This document shows, piece by piece, positions 25,789 through 34,993 of a stretch of DNA of 64,000 nt (positions are counted from its first letter, which is position 1; each line of letters starts with the position of its first letter). Under the pieces are notes generated by a model, which was not told the origin of the DNA, searched no databases, and was given only the letters and a program-made list of their open reading frames with translations. The translations under genes and the position numbers were made by a program. The DNA comes from an uncultured Acholeplasmatales bacterium (GTDB lineage Bacteria > Bacillota_I > Bacilli_A > Acholeplasmatales > Anaeroplasmataceae): assembly GCA_944324795.1 (NCBI GenBank), contig CALUXR010000006.1, positions 1 through 64,000 on the forward strand, in the 5' to 3' direction.

Positions 25789-28662
25789 TTATTCAATTGC
25801 TTTTAAAGAATCAGTCATTGATATTTTTCTATAATATGGAATAAAACAAAGATCAACAATTATACTAAATGCTATAGTAAATAGACATGCATAAATATAA
25901 CTTGGCCAATATATTGTTCTTCCTGCCATTAAAGTATTAGTATCAATTATACGTGCTACAATTTGATGAAGTAACACACCAACTCCAATCCCTATTAACA
26001 TTCCAATAATCGTTAAACAGAAGGTTTCTCTTGCCATATAACCATGTATTTCTGTATTTTTATAGCCTAAAACTTTTAATGTTGCAAGTTCTCTTTTCCT
26101 TTCAGAAACATTAATATTTAATAGATTAAAGATAACTATTACCGCTAATATAGCCGCAAATATAATTATAACAACAACTATTAATTTTATATTATTTATT
26201 AATGAATTATAAGCTTGTTGCATACTTGAAACATATTCAATAGATATAATTTGGTTTGTATCTAATAGTTCTTGGGTAAATGTTCGTTCATCTATGTCAT
26301 TATAATTTAATATTATTCTATTATAATCATTATTTAACAAATCAGTCCCAATAAATAAATAATTATCAATATAATTTTCAAATATACCTGTAATTGTATA
26401 TTCATTATTTTTATAATTTAATGTGCTTCCTTCTTTTAAATCAAAATTATCTGCATATAATTTACTAATTAAAACATCATCATTTTTAAATTCATATTTT
26501 TTATTTTTAACATAAAAACCAAAATATTTATTAATTTCAGAATCTGTATTAATCACTTTAACTGTAAAATCATCACTAGAAAAAGTATCATAATATATTT
26601 CTTTTTGACTTGTAATATAGTTATTATCTAGATAATTAATATTAGTATCAGGTACTGCTAGAGCATCATATAAAATAATTTTTTCATATTGTTTATTACT
26701 AACCGCATCCATACTATCTTGAAGACCAAAAGCTAAAAGTAATAGAGCCGTACATCCACCTACCCCAATAATCATCATTATTAAATTACGTTTATAACGA
26801 ATCATATTTCTAATAGATGATTTATATTTAAATGATAATCTTTGCCAAATAAATTTAACTTTTTCAAGGAATATTCTTCCCCCTGGTTTAGGTGCTTTAG
26901 GGATTAATAAATTTGAAGGTGTTTCTTTTAGAGTACTATATACACTTAATATTACTACTAAAATTATTAAAAATATCATTACTAAGATTACAGTTGAAAT
27001 AAATGGTGTATTATAAACGATGGCTAAAGGTGGCATATGACAAGTAACAAAGAAAATATTATAAATGACTGTTGGTATTAAAGCTATTCCAAGAGCTATA
27101 CCAAGAATAGAACCAATCGCACTAGCAAGCACACCATATATAATATAGCGCATCATTACCGCAAATTTTGAATAACCTAAGGCCCTTAAAGTTCCCATTG
27201 TAACCCTTTCTTCAAACACTAATCTTCTTAAACTTGTTAAAGCAACAAGAGATGCAATTATAAAGAAGAAAATAGGGAAGATGATGGCTACTTCATTAAC
27301 TTTATCTACATTCATTTTATAGAAAGATGTTGAATAATTATCTAATGAATCTAAATAATATACTTCTTTTTCCAATTCATTATATTCTTCATCTACAGCT
27401 TTTAAAGTTTCTTCATTTAAAATACTAGTAACTTCTTCAATAACTTGAGGCTTAATTTCTGTATCTAAACGATTATTTATTTCTTCTTCAACATTAGGTA
27501 TAACTTCATCATCAATTTGTTTTCCTAAGGTTGTTCCTTTATCAGCTAATCCAAATTTAGAAATATCAAAATCATAAATATCTCCTATCTTATTTCTAAA
27601 TTGTTCTTGTACCTTATTTTTATTAATTGTCAAATTTATACCCATCATTGCGGCATTTATAACAATGTCTTCTCCATTATTATAAGCAGCTATAGCTTCA
27701 TCTCTAGTCATACCTATAATTGTAGGTAATAATGAACCAAAACTACTATCATACATTTGATTTAAAAAGGCAATCATAGCCTCATTATATGCTAGAGTAT
27801 AAGCTTCATCATAAGCTGTATTAATTGCGATATCTAAAGCTTCATTATAAGCTTTATCATAATTTTCTTTATATTCATCACTATTTAAAGCTTGTCTTTC
27901 CATATATTCTTTAAAAATAATGTTATGATTATTTTCAAAGTTACTATCTTCTAAAATTTTTAATAATTTAGCTGTTTCATCACTAAAACTATTACTAAAA
28001 ACATCATCTTTTAAACCAAAATATAAATAAACGTTTGTATATAAATAATCTTCTTCATTGCTAATCGTATCAAGATAATAGTCAATTGGTAGATAAACAA
28101 TTGTATCTAGACTAGCATTTATAGTATTAGAATCATAACGTTCCTTCATTAAATACCATGGGTTAGCTACAACACCAGATACAACATATTCTTTATTATC
28201 AATTTTAATAGTACTACCTATACTAATATCCATCAAATAATTACCTGGTCTTTCAACTACTACCTCATTATCTTTAGTAGGAAAACTACCACTTAAAAGT
28301 TCTAATTTATCAATATTATTGCTAGATAAATCAGTATAGACAATATGAGCAACTCTAGTTAAGTTATTTACATTTATATATAAATCATTTTCATATGTTT
28401 TTCTTACTTCAATATTATAATCTTTATAAGTATCTTCAATATATTTTATATCATCTTCAAGAAGACCGGTCGATGTAGCAATATATAATTCACTAACTTT
28501 ACTATCATGGAAATAATTAGCTACTGATTTTTCAAGGTCTGGAGCAGTCCCGAAAACACCTATTAAAAAGCCAATACCTAATAAAACGATTAAAATTAAA
28601 GTAATAAAACGTGATAAATTACTTCTAATTAATTTTAAAATTGACTTTATATAGATTTTCAC
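25789..28662 (-). CDS. FtsX-type ABC transporter permease with large extracellular insert
   Basis: A 957-residue permease. It has an N-terminal helix (about 18-39) and a ~415-residue extracellular part (40-455). A three-helix FtsX core (about 457-477, 505-540, 555-575) is followed by another helix at about 627-647, a second shorter extracellular domain, and a C-terminal FtsX core after about 830. The FtsX motifs are visible as RRLVFEERVTMGTLRALGYSK and SERKRELATLKVLGYKNTEI. The extracellular insert contains a helical repeat-like stretch (about 265-300) of AYNEA/AYDEA units. Such permeases with their ATPase move or extract lipids, lipoproteins or peptides by mechanotransmission. The ATPase gene is 12 nt upstream. 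Substrate unknown. Confidence 0.9.
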   Translation of the reverse strand: MKIYIKSILKLIRSNLSRFITLILIVLLGIGFLIGVFGTAPDLEKSVANYFHDSKVSELYIATSTGLLEDDIKYIEDTYKDYNIEVRKTYENDLYINVNNLTRVAHIVYTDLSSNNIDKLELLSGSFPTKDNEVVVERPGNYLMDISIGSTIKIDNKEYVVSGVVANPWYLMKERYDSNTINASLDTIVYLPIDYYLDTISNEEDYLYTNVYLYFGLKDDVFSNSFSDETAKLLKILEDSNFENNHNIIFKEYMERQALNSDEYKENYDKAYNEALDIAINTAYDEAYTLAYNEAMIAFLNQMYDSSFGSLLPTIIGMTRDEAIAAYNNGEDIVINAAMMGINLTINKNKVQEQFRNKIGDIYDFDISKFGLADKGTTLGKQIDDEVIPNVEEEINNRLDTEIKPQVIEEVTSILNEETLKAVDEEYNELEKEVYYLDSLDNYSTSFYKMNVDKVNEVAIIFPIFFFIIASLVALTSLRRLVFEERVTMGTLRALGYSKFAVMMRYIIYGVLASAIGSILGIALGIALIPTVIYNIFFVTCHMPPLAIVYNTPFISTVILVMIFLIILVVILSVYSTLKETPSNLLIPKAPKPGGRIFLEKVKFIWQRLSFKYKSSIRNMIRYKRNLIMMIIGVGGCTALLLLAFGLQDSMDAVSNKQYEKIILYDALAVPDTNINYLDNNYITSQKEIYYDTFSSDDFTVKVINTDSEINKYFGFYVKNKKYEFKNDDVLISKLYADNFDLKEGSTLNYKNNEYTITGIFENYIDNYLFIGTDLLNNDYNRIILNYNDIDERTFTQELLDTNQIISIEYVSSMQQAYNSLINNIKLIVVVIIIFAAILAVIVIFNLLNINVSERKRELATLKVLGYKNTEIHGYMARETFCLTIIGMLIGIGVGVLLHQIVARIIDTNTLMAGRTIYWPSYIYACLFTIAFSIIVDLCFIPYYRKISMTDSLKAIE

Positions 28663-28674
28663 ATTAAAGCCTCC

Positions 28675-29397
28675 TTACCACTCAATTTCTTCGATAGGTA
28701 ATGGATTTTGATTTATTTCATTAGTCGTAATTTGTCCATTTTTAATACTTATAACTCTATCCGCCATTTTAGTTATAGCTAGATTATGAGTTATTAAAAT
28801 AACTGTTTTATTGTTTTTCTTACATAAATCATGCAATAGTTTTAATATTTGCTTACCTGTGACATAATCAAGAGCGCCTGTCGGTTCATCGCACAATAAC
28901 AATTTAGCATTTTTCGCAATCGCTCTAGCAATACTGACTCTTTGTTGTTCACCACCAGATAGTTGAGCAGGAAAATGGTTCATCCTATCTTCTAAACCTA
29001 CTTCTTTTAAAACACTGATAGAATCTAAACTTGATTTTGATAAATCCTTAGCTATCTCAACATTTTCTAGTGCAGTCAAGTTAGGCATTAAATTATAAAA
29101 TTGGAATACGAAGCCAATATCATAACGTCTATAATTAGTTAATTCTTTATCATTCATTTTTACGACATCTTTATGATCAAATAATATCGAGCCGCTATCA
29201 GCATGTTCCATACCACCAATAATGTTTAAAAGAGTAGTTTTACCAGCTCCACTAGGACCTACAATGACACAAAATTCACCCTCATTAATCGAAAAAGAAA
29301 TATCATTATTAGCAGTGATAATATCTGAACCAGATTTATAATGTTTAAAAACATGTAAAAATTCAATATATGGATTGTTTTTTAGTTTATCTTGCAT
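28675..29397 (-). CDS. ABC transporter ATP-binding protein (LolD/MacB type)
   Basis: A 240-residue ATPase with Walker A GPSGAGKTT, Q-loop FVFQFYNLMPNLTALENV, signature LSGGEQQRVSIARAI, Walker B LLLCDEPTGALD and H-loop LITHN. The sequence is typical of the family that pairs with FtsX-type permeases, which is what follows 12 nt downstream. The ATG at 29397 has AAGGAG 9 nt upstream; an in-frame TTG at 29406 is too close to that box. Confidence 0.95.
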   Translation of the reverse strand: MQDKLKNNPYIEFLHVFKHYKSGSDIITANNDISFSINEGEFCVIVGPSGAGKTTLLNIIGGMEHADSGSILFDHKDVVKMNDKELTNYRRYDIGFVFQFYNLMPNLTALENVEIAKDLSKSSLDSISVLKEVGLEDRMNHFPAQLSGGEQQRVSIARAIAKNAKLLLCDEPTGALDYVTGKQILKLLHDLCKKNNKTVILITHNLAITKMADRVISIKNGQITTNEINQNPLPIEEIEW

Positions 29398-29484
29398 ATA
29401 AATCAACTCCTTAATTTATTATAACATTTTTAATAATTTATAAAAATAAAAAAAAGAAAAAACCACAAAATAACATAATTTTAT

Positions 29485-30012
29485 TTATTTGCGATTTTCT
29501 CTTTTCTTTAAATAAAGTTGTCTTGTTAAAGCACATTCTTTTGTTACATGAAATAATTTTGAAATTTCTTCATATGATAAACCTATATATTTAGTAGGTA
29601 TTAAAAGTTGTCCTGCAAATTCATTAGCTTGCCATTCTGGATCAGAATAGGCAGGAATTTCTTCATTATCATCTACTTCTACAAAATCGAATTTTAAAAC
29701 TTGATTTTGTAAAAAATGAAAATACTCATGAGCTAACGTAAAATTAGTTCGATAATCACCGTCTAAGCCATCAATATAGACTGATTCTTTAATTTTAATT
29801 GTGTTAGTATCTTTAATATATAAACCTACTGCTTCACCAAGTTCATCATCTTCACATATTTCTAAATTTAATATACCTTCATTAGATAATTGTTCTACAA
29901 TATCCAAAATTGGAAAAAATACATCTTCAGAAATATTAAATTTTTCTCTAGTTTTTTTAGCTAAAATTTCAATGCGCTTTACACTTAATGGATTATTGGT
30001 CCTTATTTTCAT
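29485..30012 (-). CDS. ImmA/IrrE family metallopeptidase
   Basis: A 175-residue COG2856-type protein with the zinc motif HEYFH (His95, Glu96, His99) in TLAHEYFHFLQNQ, followed by the family's EWQANEFAGQLLIP, which supplies the next glutamate ligand region. Such peptidases cleave partner XRE repressors, as in ImmA-ImmR of ICEBs1 or IrrE-DdrO of Deinococcus. The partner gene overlaps it by 20 nt upstream. No obvious ribosome binding site precedes its ATG, which suggests coupling to the repressor gene. No phage or conjugation genes are nearby. Confidence 0.85.
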   Translation of the reverse strand: MKIRTNNPLSVKRIEILAKKTREKFNISEDVFFPILDIVEQLSNEGILNLEICEDDELGEAVGLYIKDTNTIKIKESVYIDGLDGDYRTNFTLAHEYFHFLQNQVLKFDFVEVDDNEEIPAYSDPEWQANEFAGQLLIPTKYIGLSYEEISKLFHVTKECALTRQLYLKKRENRK

Positions 30013-30361
30013 CGTCTGATAAAGCTTTTAGCAATTTTTCTATTAAAGCAGGATCCGCATCTTTAATTTTACGGGCAAATGCTAGAGAAGCTTCTGTTTG
30101 TTTTTTATTTAATTCAGTTAAATCAAGAGTAACCCGTTTGTTAGATAAGCTTACAGCATCTTCTAATCTAGCTTTATATTCTTCATCAAGATTATAAATG
30201 TTTGTGATGCGTTCAACATAATCAGCAGGAATTTTTTTCTTACCTACCTCCATAGCAGATAAAAAAGCTGCTGAAATACCAAGCTTGTTAGCTAAATCGC
30301 GTAAAGATTCGCCATAATTAGATCTAATTTCGCGCATTAATAGACCAAATTTAGAAATCAT
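29993..30361 (-). CDS. XRE family transcriptional regulator, partner of ImmA-like protease
   Basis: A 122-residue protein with an N-terminal helix-turn-helix (about 8-65; LMREIRSNYGESLRDLANKLG, SAAFLSAMEVGKKKIP) and a helical C-terminus (LTLDLTELNKKQTEASLAFARKIKDAD) where a protease partner could cut. Its last codons overlap the ImmA-like gene by 20 nt. The promoter (30380-30408) carries a palindrome over its -10 box, consistent with autorepression. Target genes other than its own operon are unknown. Confidence 0.85.
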   Translation of the reverse strand: MISKFGLLMREIRSNYGESLRDLANKLGISAAFLSAMEVGKKKIPADYVERITNIYNLDEEYKARLEDAVSLSNKRVTLDLTELNKKQTEASLAFARKIKDADPALIEKLLKALSDDENKDQ

Positions 30362-30373
30362 TTATCTCACCTC

Positions 30374-30408
30374 GTATAAAGTGTATACTTTTTTTGTTTA
30401 TATGTCAA
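30374..30408 (-). promoter_or_regulatory. Promoter with overlapping palindromic operator of the XRE-ImmA operon
   Basis: On the minus strand TTGACA (30408-30403) and TACACT (30385-30380) are 17 bp apart. An inverted repeat, GTATA-N5-TATAC (30374-30388), covers the -10 box, where a bound XRE dimer would repress. Confidence 0.65.
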
Positions 30409-30465
30409 GCTAAAAAATGTTAATTAATAAATATTTTTAACTTAAATAACGCCATTTTTTACAAA

Positions 30466-30490
30466 ATAAAAAGGTAGTCAAACTACCTTA
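30466..30490 (-). terminator. Terminator of rpsO
   Basis: On the minus strand AAGGTAGT, a TTG loop and ACTACCTT are followed by TTTATTTTG. Confidence 0.85.
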
Positions 30491-30494
30491 ATAC

Positions 30495-30764
30495 TTACTT
30501 TCTTAAACCTAAGCTTTCGATTAAAGCTAAATAAGCTTTATGATCTTTCTTTTGTAAATAGTTTAATAAACTACGACGTTGACCAACTTTAGTCATTAAA
30601 CCGCGACGACTATGGAAGTCATGTTTATGAACAGCGAAATGTGCATTTAATTGATTAATTTCTGCTGTTAATATTGCGATTTGAACTTCAGTAGAACCTG
30701 TATCAGCCGCATTTTTACCATATTTTTTAACTATTTCTGCTTTTTGAGCAACTGTTAAAGCCAT
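30495..30764 (-). CDS. rpsO: 30S ribosomal protein S15
   Basis: An 89-residue protein that binds the central domain of 16S rRNA early in 30S assembly. The family sequence is complete: [50 protein letters not shown], and the ending [17 protein letters not shown] precedes the start. It is transcribed alone from a promoter at 30850-30879 with an ~80-nt structured leader, and ends at a strong terminator. Confidence 0.97.
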   Translation of the reverse strand: MALTVAQKAEIVKKYGKNAADTGSTEVQIAILTAEINQLNAHFAVHKHDFHSRRGLMTKVGQRRSLLNYLQKKDHKAYLALIESLGLRK

Positions 30765-30843
30765 TTTATTTTCCTCCTTATTATATTATGCGCGATAAAC
30801 CTAGTATTTCGCTGAGGAACGAAAAACAAAGTAAATCGTAAGC
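30765..30843 (-). promoter_or_regulatory. Putative S15 autoregulatory leader of rpsO
   Basis: The 5' leader between the promoter and the rpsO start can fold: minus-strand CGAAGCTTACG and TTTCGTTCCTCAGCGAAA form hairpins, and GCGCATAATA lies close to the GGAGG box. Firmicute rpsO leaders are known to bind S15 and shut off translation. The similarity here is by position and foldability, not by a matched consensus. Confidence 0.4.
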
Positions 30844-30849
30844 TTCGTA

Positions 30850-30879
30850 ATTTTACCATAAATATGATGATATAGACAA
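30850..30879 (-). promoter_or_regulatory. Promoter of rpsO
   Basis: On the minus strand TTGTCT (30879-30874) and TAAAAT (30855-30850) are 18 bp apart. Confidence 0.6.
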
Positions 30880-30887
30880 GTGTTTTT

Positions 30888-31211
30888 TTAAATTTTTACA
30901 AATTTTTCTACATCAACTATAAATATTGTTGCCCCACCAACTGTTACTTCAATTGGTGATGGACTTAATAAACTAGCAGAGATACCAGCTATTGGAGTTA
31001 CCATTTTCTTTCTTTGATGAGCTTCTGATTTAATAACTTCAATAACCTTATCAACTTCTTCATTTTGACAACCAACAAGCATTGTTGTATTGCCACTTAA
31101 TAAAAAGTTACCTGTTGATGCTAATTTAGTAGAATAGAAACGATTTTTAACTAAAGCCTTCGATACTGCTTTAGCATCATCATTATTGACAATAACAATT
31201 AATAACTTCAT
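30888..31211 (-). CDS. darA: PII-like cyclic-di-AMP receptor
   Basis: A 107-residue protein of the DarA/PstA (YaaQ) family. It opens KLLIVIVNNDDAKAVSKALVKN and has the conserved STKLASTGNFLLSGNTTMLVG loop and the tail GGATIFIVDVEKFVKI. Family members are trimeric c-di-AMP sensors with an extended T-loop. It is 2 nt downstream of ribF at the end of the glycosyltransferase-truB-ribF-darA cluster. Its downstream partner is unknown in the family. Confidence 0.9.
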   Translation of the reverse strand: MKLLIVIVNNDDAKAVSKALVKNRFYSTKLASTGNFLLSGNTTMLVGCQNEEVDKVIEVIKSEAHQRKKMVTPIAGISASLLSPSPIEVTVGGATIFIVDVEKFVKI

Positions 31212-31213
31212 AT

Positions 31214-32128
31214 TTATTCCTCCTTTTGTTTCTTGTCATTAAAATAATTATATATATTTTCTTTATCTTCTTTTAAAGTGTTTGCAAGTTCATTAATATT
31301 TGAAAATTTCTTTTCAGGTCGAATTCTTTTATAGAATAATATTTCTAATTCCTTACCATAAATACTCATATTAAAATCAAAAATATTTACTTCTAACTTA
31401 ATATTTTCAGTATATTCAACCGTCGGATTGTTACCTATATTAGCCATACCTAAATATATTTTGCCATCATATTTAACTTTAACTGCATAAACTCCATTTT
31501 TAGGTAAATAATAGGCTCCATAATCAATATTAGCTGTTGGAAAACCAATTTCTCTACCTAATTCCTTACCAGCTATTACTTTACCAATAATTGAAAAATT
31601 TCTTCCTAACATTATAGAAACATTTTCCATATCACCAAGAGATAATAGCTCTTTAACATAAGTTGTAGATACTCTTATGTTATCAATTTGATATTTTGGA
31701 ACTTCATAAAAATCAAAATATTGAGCTAAATCTTTAATAGTACCACTAGCTTTTTTAGCAAAAGTGAAATCATAGCCACAAACAACTTTTTTAATCCCTA
31801 ATTTTTTTAAATTATTGATAAAATCTAATTTATCCATATCGGCAATTTCTTGACTAAATTCTACTATAAATAAATAGTCGATCCCCATATTTTCAATAAT
31901 CTTAATTTTATGGTTAATTGGTGTTACTTGAGGATAGGGATTAATCTTTTTTAAAATAGAAAATGGATGAGGATAAAAAGTTAAAACAGCACTTTTTAAA
32001 TTATATTTTTTAGTTCTGTTTATCAATTGTTGATGACCTAAATGAACCCCATCAAAATTACCAATTGCACAACATAATTCTTCATTTAAATTAATAAAAT
32101 TACCGTCTCTAATCCAAATGACATTCAT
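31214..32128 (-). CDS. ribF: Bifunctional riboflavin kinase / FAD synthetase
   Basis: RibF makes FMN from riboflavin and then FAD. The N-terminal nucleotidyltransferase domain has CAIGNFDGVHLGHQQLI and VVCGYDFTFAKKASG. The C-terminal riboflavin-kinase domain (about 175-300) has GREIGFPTANI, NGVYAVKV and ANIGNNPTV. The 304-aa length is normal. It lies 14 nt after truB, the common order in Firmicutes. Confidence 0.95.
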   Translation of the reverse strand: MNVIWIRDGNFINLNEELCCAIGNFDGVHLGHQQLINRTKKYNLKSAVLTFYPHPFSILKKINPYPQVTPINHKIKIIENMGIDYLFIVEFSQEIADMDKLDFINNLKKLGIKKVVCGYDFTFAKKASGTIKDLAQYFDFYEVPKYQIDNIRVSTTYVKELLSLGDMENVSIMLGRNFSIIGKVIAGKELGREIGFPTANIDYGAYYLPKNGVYAVKVKYDGKIYLGMANIGNNPTVEYTENIKLEVNIFDFNMSIYGKELEILFYKRIRPEKKFSNINELANTLKEDKENIYNYFNDKKQKEE

Positions 32129-32142
32129 AATTTTCTCTCCTC

Positions 32143-33066
32143 TTAAAATTTAAATAAAGGCCTAAAAATATCATTTTGTTTTTCATATATAGATATAGGT
32201 TTTCCATTATAATAAATATAAAAACGTTTTAAATTAAGTATGTCTTTACAATCACTATTATTAATTAAATTGCGTTTATATAATGTAACCCCATTTAAAA
32301 CATATTTTAGAATTCCTTCATCTATATTTATTTTATCATATTTTAAGAAGTCTGTAATCTCAATTAAAGAAATTTCTTCATTTAATATTGAATTTAATTG
32401 ATAACTTTCTAATAAAGTTGTATTTTCAATAGCAATTCTTCTTAATTCTTTAACTATACCATATGTATTTAAATTGTTACCTAGATCACGAGCAAAACTA
32501 CGAATATAATAGCCTTTACTAACTTTTAATAAAATATCAATTTGATAATCTTCTTCTTTATATAGTGGTCTAATAATCTTATAATCAATTATATTACATT
32601 CGCGTTCTTTTAATTCTACTTCTTTATTTTCTCTTGCATATTCATATAGTTTTTTACCATTTATTTTAATAGCTGATACAAGTGGTGGCAATTGAGTTTT
32701 TTTAGTCGCTAAAATATCAATTTGTTTTAAAATATCTAAATTATTTAATACAACATCTTTTTTTTCAAGCACATTACCTGTAATATCTAAGCTATCTGTC
32801 AATTTGTTAAATAAAATAGTTGTAAGATACGTTTTATTTGCATTATCTAAAAAGGATAATAATTTTGTTGCCCTACCAAAAGCTAAAATCATTACCCCTG
32901 TTGCATTTGGATCAAGTGTACCACAATGTCCACATGATTTAATATTATATCTTTTTTTAAGTATTTGACATAAGTCATTAGACGTCATATCTTTTGGTTT
33001 ATCAACTACTAAAAAACCATCAGTTATCTTGTTTGTGATGTTCTTTAAAATCTCTAATCGTTTCAT
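32143..33066 (-). CDS. truB: tRNA pseudouridine-55 synthase
   Basis: TruB makes pseudouridine 55 in the T-arm of tRNAs. The catalytic motif GHCGTLDPNATGVM (Asp in TLDP) and the RNA-binding KGYYIRSFARDLG are present, with a C-terminal extension to 307 residues. The ATG at 33066 has GAGG 9 nt upstream. This gives a 47-nt overlap with the end of the glycosyltransferase gene; a TTG at 33081 is an alternative. The overlap is longer than usual but both frames are clearly coding. Confidence 0.93.
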   Translation of the reverse strand: MKRLEILKNITNKITDGFLVVDKPKDMTSNDLCQILKKRYNIKSCGHCGTLDPNATGVMILAFGRATKLLSFLDNANKTYLTTILFNKLTDSLDITGNVLEKKDVVLNNLDILKQIDILATKKTQLPPLVSAIKINGKKLYEYARENKEVELKERECNIIDYKIIRPLYKEEDYQIDILLKVSKGYYIRSFARDLGNNLNTYGIVKELRRIAIENTTLLESYQLNSILNEEISLIEITDFLKYDKINIDEGILKYVLNGVTLYKRNLINNSDCKDILNLKRFYIYYNGKPISIYEKQNDIFRPLFKF

Positions 33067-34171
33067 AAAACATTTCCTCAAGTGCTTTAGCTGTATTATT
33101 TATCGAATATTTTTTTGCATATTCTAGATATTCACAACTTCTTTTAGCCTTTAAAGCTGGATTTTCAATCCAAAAGTCTATTTTATTTCTTAAAGAAAGA
33201 TAGTCACCTTGTTTAAATAAATTTAATTCATCAAGAGCAAATTGATTAGTAGCTGATAAAGGTGAATCTGATATTACAGGTACTATTCCACAAGTAAAAG
33301 CCTCCATACAACCAATCGCTTCTATCTCAGCATCTGATGCATGAACATATAAATCAGCCATATTAATTAAATCAATCAATTCATCTTCATTATAAAAACC
33401 AAAAGAAATTTTATTAGTTAATCCTTCACCGCATTTTTCTAATTCTTTTTTAATAGGTCCTTTACCAGCAAAACATATTTGAATATCTTTTTCATGTTTT
33501 GAATGTTTTACAGCTTCAATTATTAAATCTTGTCTTTTTTCTTCTGATAATCTTGCTATCATTAATATTACAAATTTATTTTCCCATTCTTTTTTCTTTA
33601 TGATATCTTTTTTCTTAAATTTACAACTTACACCATTAGATATAACATGCAATTTAGAAGTATAACCATTTTCAATCAGCTGTTCTTTAATCATATTACT
33701 TGGACAATGAACATGTTCAAATTTATTATAAAATTTTCTAAACTTTTTATAAATATATTTATTAACGCTATCAACTTTATTTAAATGAATAGTTGATGTT
33801 ATATTTTCTGGTTGAAGATGAAAAGCCGCAGAGCTTGGAATTTGATATTCATCACATAATTTTTTAGCATATCTTTCAATTTTAAAAGGCATTAAATGAT
33901 GTACAATATCTGATCTTTTTATTGCTGACGCAATCTCTTCTTTATTACATTTAGCAAAAGTAAAACCTTGCATTTTCGAAACTTGATATAAAATTGGTAC
34001 TTTGCTGACGCCTAAATTATAACCTTTTAAATTTTCTTCATCATTAACAGTCGAGGCAACTACTTGAATTTCATGGCCCATTTCAATTAATTTTTGAGAA
34101 AATCTTTTAGTGCTAGTAGCAATACCATTACTAGATTCTTCATATGAATCAATAATAAATGTTATAACCAT
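33020..34171 (-). CDS. Glycosyltransferase family 4 protein, probably glycolipid-forming
   Basis: A 383-residue GT-B glycosyltransferase. The N-terminal domain opens MVITFIIDSYEESSNGIATSTKRF, with HHLMPFKI and FHLQPENIT. The C-terminal domain has NGVSCKFKKKD, ILMIARLSEEKRQDLIIEAV and the EAIGCMEAFTCGIVPV donor-binding motif. The family includes diacylglycerol glucosyltransferases that make membrane glycolipids and lipoteichoic acid anchors; that role is likely but unproved. AGGAG lies 5 nt before the ATG at 34171. It ends inside truB and probably heads the cluster. Confidence 0.85.
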   Translation of the reverse strand: MVITFIIDSYEESSNGIATSTKRFSQKLIEMGHEIQVVASTVNDEENLKGYNLGVSKVPILYQVSKMQGFTFAKCNKEEIASAIKRSDIVHHLMPFKIERYAKKLCDEYQIPSSAAFHLQPENITSTIHLNKVDSVNKYIYKKFRKFYNKFEHVHCPSNMIKEQLIENGYTSKLHVISNGVSCKFKKKDIIKKKEWENKFVILMIARLSEEKRQDLIIEAVKHSKHEKDIQICFAGKGPIKKELEKCGEGLTNKISFGFYNEDELIDLINMADLYVHASDAEIEAIGCMEAFTCGIVPVISDSPLSATNQFALDELNLFKQGDYLSLRNKIDFWIENPALKAKRSCEYLEYAKKYSINNTAKALEEMFYETIRDFKEHHKQDN

Positions 34172-34324
34172 ATTATCTCCTATATTAATTTCCAAAAAGG
34201 AAATATTATCAATGTCTAGTTTATTTTACACTATCTTATTAAAAAACTCAATATCAAGCAAGATATATTCTATGACTTAATAATAAATGAATTTAATTTA
34301 CTATAATAATTTTAACTTATATTT

Positions 34325-34349
34325 AAAAAAATAAAGGTCAATCGACCTT
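34325..34349 (-). terminator. Terminator of the pyr operon
   Basis: On the minus strand AAGGTC, a 4-nt loop and GACCTT (34334-34349) are followed by a T-run to 34325. The stop of pyrE is only a few bases upstream. Confidence 0.7.
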
Positions 34350-34354
34350 ATTTT

Positions 34355-34993
34355 TTAATCCATCCAACTAGAATCATCAGGATTTTGTTGGAATTTTAAA
34401 ACTTTTAAATATTCGTCTTTATTAATGTAATTTTGTTCTAAAGCTACTTCAGCTAAAGCTTCAAAATTAGATAAAGAATGATTGATTGTATTATTATCAG
34501 CTAATCTTTTTTTACCTTTAGCTAAATTATAAGTAAAAATAGAAGCGATTCCTAATACTTCGGCACCATATTCTTTTAAAATATTACAAACTTCTAAAAC
34601 TGAACCACCAGTTGAAATTAAATCTTCAATCACAACTACTTTTTTACCTTTAGGATCAGCACCTTCAATTTGATTTTGACGACCATGATCTTTAGCTGTT
34701 GAACGAACATAGCCCATAGGTAAATCAAGTAATGCAGAAACATATGCAGCATGAGGAATACCAGCTGTTGATGTTCCCATTAATACTTCAACATCAGGAT
34801 AATTTTCTTGAATCATTTTTCCTAATGCTTCTTCAATATAAATTCTTTCCTCAACATTACCTAAAATTAAACGATTATCACAATAAATAGGGCTTTTAAT
34901 TCCACTTGCCCAAGTAAATGGTTCACTTGGTCTTAAAAATACAGCCTTAATATCTAATAATTTTTTAGCTACTTCTTTTCTAAAATCACTCAT
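34355..34993 (-). CDS. pyrE: Orotate phosphoribosyltransferase
   Basis: PyrE joins orotate to PRPP to form OMP. The 212-residue protein has FLRPSEPFTWASGIKSPIYCDNR near the N-terminus and the PRPP loop KKVVVIEDLISTGGSVLEV. It has a short C-terminal extension. It overlaps pyrF by 8 nt and is the last gene of the operon. Confidence 0.96.
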   Translation of the reverse strand: MSDFRKEVAKKLLDIKAVFLRPSEPFTWASGIKSPIYCDNRLILGNVEERIYIEEALGKMIQENYPDVEVLMGTSTAGIPHAAYVSALLDLPMGYVRSTAKDHGRQNQIEGADPKGKKVVVIEDLISTGGSVLEVCNILKEYGAEVLGIASIFTYNLAKGKKRLADNNTINHSLSNFEALAEVALEQNYINKDEYLKVLKFQQNPDDSSWMD

